NCBI GenBank assembly: GCA_034006985.1
Contig: JAVERT010000004.1
Span: forward strand, 62,001-126,000
Reading direction: 5' to 3'
From: Gudongella sp034006985
Lineage (GTDB): Bacteria; Bacillota; Clostridia; Tissierellales; Tissierellaceae
Length of the DNA stretch: 64,000 nt
The translations under genes were made by a program, and so were the position numbers. Below are positions 62,583 to 64,000 of the stretch, one piece after another (the first letter of the stretch is position 1; every line of letters begins with the position of its first letter). The notes below the pieces were generated by a model that was not told the origin of the DNA, searched no databases, and saw only the letters and a program-made list of their open reading frames with translations.

Positions 62583-64000
62583 TTAATAAATACTATCTTG
62601 GTACAAGTCATTATCCATAAACAAAACTTTTTTATATGTTTCTAAATATCGGTTTATTATGATCGACATCTCTGCTCTTGTTGCTACAGATAATGGGTCA
62701 ATAAGATTCTCTTCTTTACCATTTATCAATCCTTTCCCTAGAGCCCAACTTACGGCGTCAATTGCATACTCAGAGACTTGACCAATATCTATAAAGCCAC
62801 TAATATCCCCAGAGATATTAGTTTCTTTTCCCATATAACTAACATATCTATATAGCATTACTGCCAGCTGTTCACGTGTAATGAAGTCATTAATACCAAC
62901 TAAACTATTCCCGTAACCTTTTATAATCCCATTTTCTACCGCCCAAATGATTGCATTAGTGTACCAAGCACCGTATTCAACATCGTTGAAGCTTGTTTCA
63001 CTAGTAGTTACAGGACTTCCCTCGATTCTATATAAAATCTCCACGAACATAGCCCTAGTCATTGTTCCTTTAGGATCAAATAAATCTTGTGTAACACCTA
63101 TCATAATTTGTCTTGCATAAATATATGCAATATCTGCGAAATACCAATCAGTCGGTAATACATCCTTAAATCTTGATGTTATCATTGGATAGTCTTTATC
63201 CCCAATTTGTGTATACTGACCATTATAAAGCACTATTTGGTATTCGTCATCTAAAATTATATAGGTTGCCAGATTCTCTGTTTTAAAGGTTAACTTACCA
63301 TCTTTAACTATCATATTAAATGGCCTTAATTTCTCATCTTGATAAGCCAATACAGTCAGAATCTTATTCTCATATTCCATCCCTACTGGAATACTAACAC
63401 TAATAGCATCTTCAAATCCTTTTGAATTTGAAATATCGTAATTATCGATTACCTTACCTTCTTTTATCAAGTTTTTTATATATTTTTTTGCTTTTTCAAC
63501 ATAATTATTGTAGTCTATTACATCGATTACTAATAGTTTAGCTTTATTCTTATCTCCAAATCCTGAAACAATAACGCCAGTTTCATAATCCATAAGCTCA
63601 ATAAATTCTGGTTCAGCTCCACTACTGCCCCCACCACTACCACCTTCATATGGCTTATACAAGTTTTTAACATTTGATAGACCATAGGTAGCTTCAGTTT
63701 TAATCATATTAGAATCTCTCACATTTACATCTATAGGATTTAACAAAGATTCACCTATATTTCCAAATGCTTCTATATAAAGATCTGATGTTTTAATAAC
63801 ACTACCTAAAGAGCCTTTTATAACACTTCCAGAAGCTACTATATCAGTTTTATCCGGTACATTTATACTATCAATCTTAAGCTCTCCAGAATTATTCTCC
63901 AAGTAAAGTTCTTTTGCCTTTGCAACAATTCTATCTGTATCTGTAACTAGTGGTCTAACTTGAGTTCCTATGCTACCACTTGCATCTAGCCCTAGCTCTC
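62583..64000 (-). CDS. large SLH-anchored beta-helix adhesin, partial (N-terminus off window)
   Basis: At least 472 codons; the frame stays open to the right edge, so the start is outside. The first visible 120 residues (DASGSIGT, KAKELYLENNSGELKI, NIGESLLNPIDV) have the repeating form of beta-helix adhesins of the filamentous type. A Gly/Ser linker follows (EGGSGGGSSGAEPE), then a small domain. Three SLH motifs end the protein (MTRAMFVEILYRIEG, ITREQLAVMLYRYV, ATRAEMSIIINRYLE). These bind secondary wall polymers, so the protein is shown on the cell surface. Confidence 0.85.
   Translation of the reverse strand, partial: ELGLDASGSIGTQVRPLVTDTDRIVAKAKELYLENNSGELKIDSINVPDKTDIVASGSVIKGSLGSVIKTSDLYIEAFGNIGESLLNPIDVNVRDSNMIKTEATYGLSNVKNLYKPYEGGSGGGSSGAEPEFIELMDYETGVIVSGFGDKNKAKLLVIDVIDYNNYVEKAKKYIKNLIKEGKVIDNYDISNSKGFEDAISVSIPVGMEYENKILTVLAYQDEKLRPFNMIVKDGKLTFKTENLATYIILDDEYQIVLYNGQYTQIGDKDYPMITSRFKDVLPTDWYFADIAYIYARQIMIGVTQDLFDPKGTMTRAMFVEILYRIEGSPVTTSETSFNDVEYGAWYTNAIIWAVENGIIKGYGNSLVGINDFITREQLAVMLYRYVSYMGKETNISGDISGFIDIGQVSEYAIDAVSWALGKGLINGKEENLIDPLSVATRAEMSIIINRYLETYKKVLFMDNDLYQDSIY

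Noticed and set aside
1..64000. Search for CRISPR arrays, IS elements, integrases, tRNA and rRNA genes
   Set aside because: No regularly spaced repeats, transposase motifs or tRNA-like cloverleaf ends were seen by eye; a tool scan could still find a small one.

Overview
The window is AT-rich, densely coded DNA from a low-GC Gram-positive anaerobe, most likely a member of the Clostridia (a Tissierellia- or Sedimentibacter-like lineage is a guess from gene content). Supporting traits are strong AGGAGG-type ribosome binding sites, TTG/GTG starts, a tRNA-Trp T-box leader, a PyrR-type pyr leader, S-layer homology (SLH) proteins, many secreted proteins with copper-amine-oxidase N-terminal-like (CuAO_N) modules, class 1B dihydroorotate dehydrogenase (PyrD/PyrK) and 4Fe-4S enzymes. 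No rRNA, tRNA, CRISPR array, transposase or phage gene was seen.

Layout. 0-17.5 kb: repair and housekeeping genes. These are a partial methyltransferase, uvsE coupled to a cell-wall glucosaminidase lipoprotein, three GNAT acetyltransferases, a PAS-GGDEF-HD-GYP cyclic-di-GMP enzyme, the foldase PrsA, a sodium symporter, a PurM-like/FAD dehydrogenase/NYN-LOTUS operon, a reductase-ferritin pair and an aminotransferase behind a striking palindromic operator. 17.7-23.2 kb: an accessory surface/effector island. It holds a fibronectin-III/CuAO_N protein and a secreted MACPF-MABP pore-former-like protein on the plus strand, converging on a von Willebrand A protein and a macro-domain/HTH protein. 23.3-37.7 kb: trpP with its T-box, a Rieske oxygenase-like protein, mscL and a radical SAM protein. 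Then come pyrBIC with its own promoter and PyrR-type attenuator, pyrFKDE, a diguanylate cyclase with a V4R sensor directly upstream of pyrF, and an ABC exporter/SGNH operon.

38-46 kb: an OsmC protein under a CsoR/CstR-like operator, an aromatic-acid-exporter-like membrane protein, a racemase, another CuAO_N protein, an Imm-5-like protein, a glycolipid-type glycosyltransferase, a terpenoid-cyclase-fold protein and a QueG-like Fe-S protein. 46.4-52.1 kb: a PucR-fdrA-DUF1116-carbamate kinase cluster, predicted to cleave a carbamoyl compound and make ATP from carbamoyl phosphate. 52.3-64 kb: an alpha/beta hydrolase ending inside a 27-bp perfect hairpin, a degenerate GIY-YIG protein, a DUF1801 protein and a four-gene envelope operon (AIM24, DUF4870, lipoprotein, RCC1-SLH). 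This is followed by a NarL-type two-component system with a kinase-less sensor, and the C-terminal part of a large SLH-anchored adhesin running off the right edge.

The best candidates for something undescribed are the 17.7-23.2 kb island, the V4R-GGDEF pair feeding into the pyr genes, the fdrA cluster that lacks its usual third subunit, and the RCC1-SLH/lipoprotein/AIM24 operon whose secreted members share a C-terminal module. All functional calls come from reading motifs; no database search was run.
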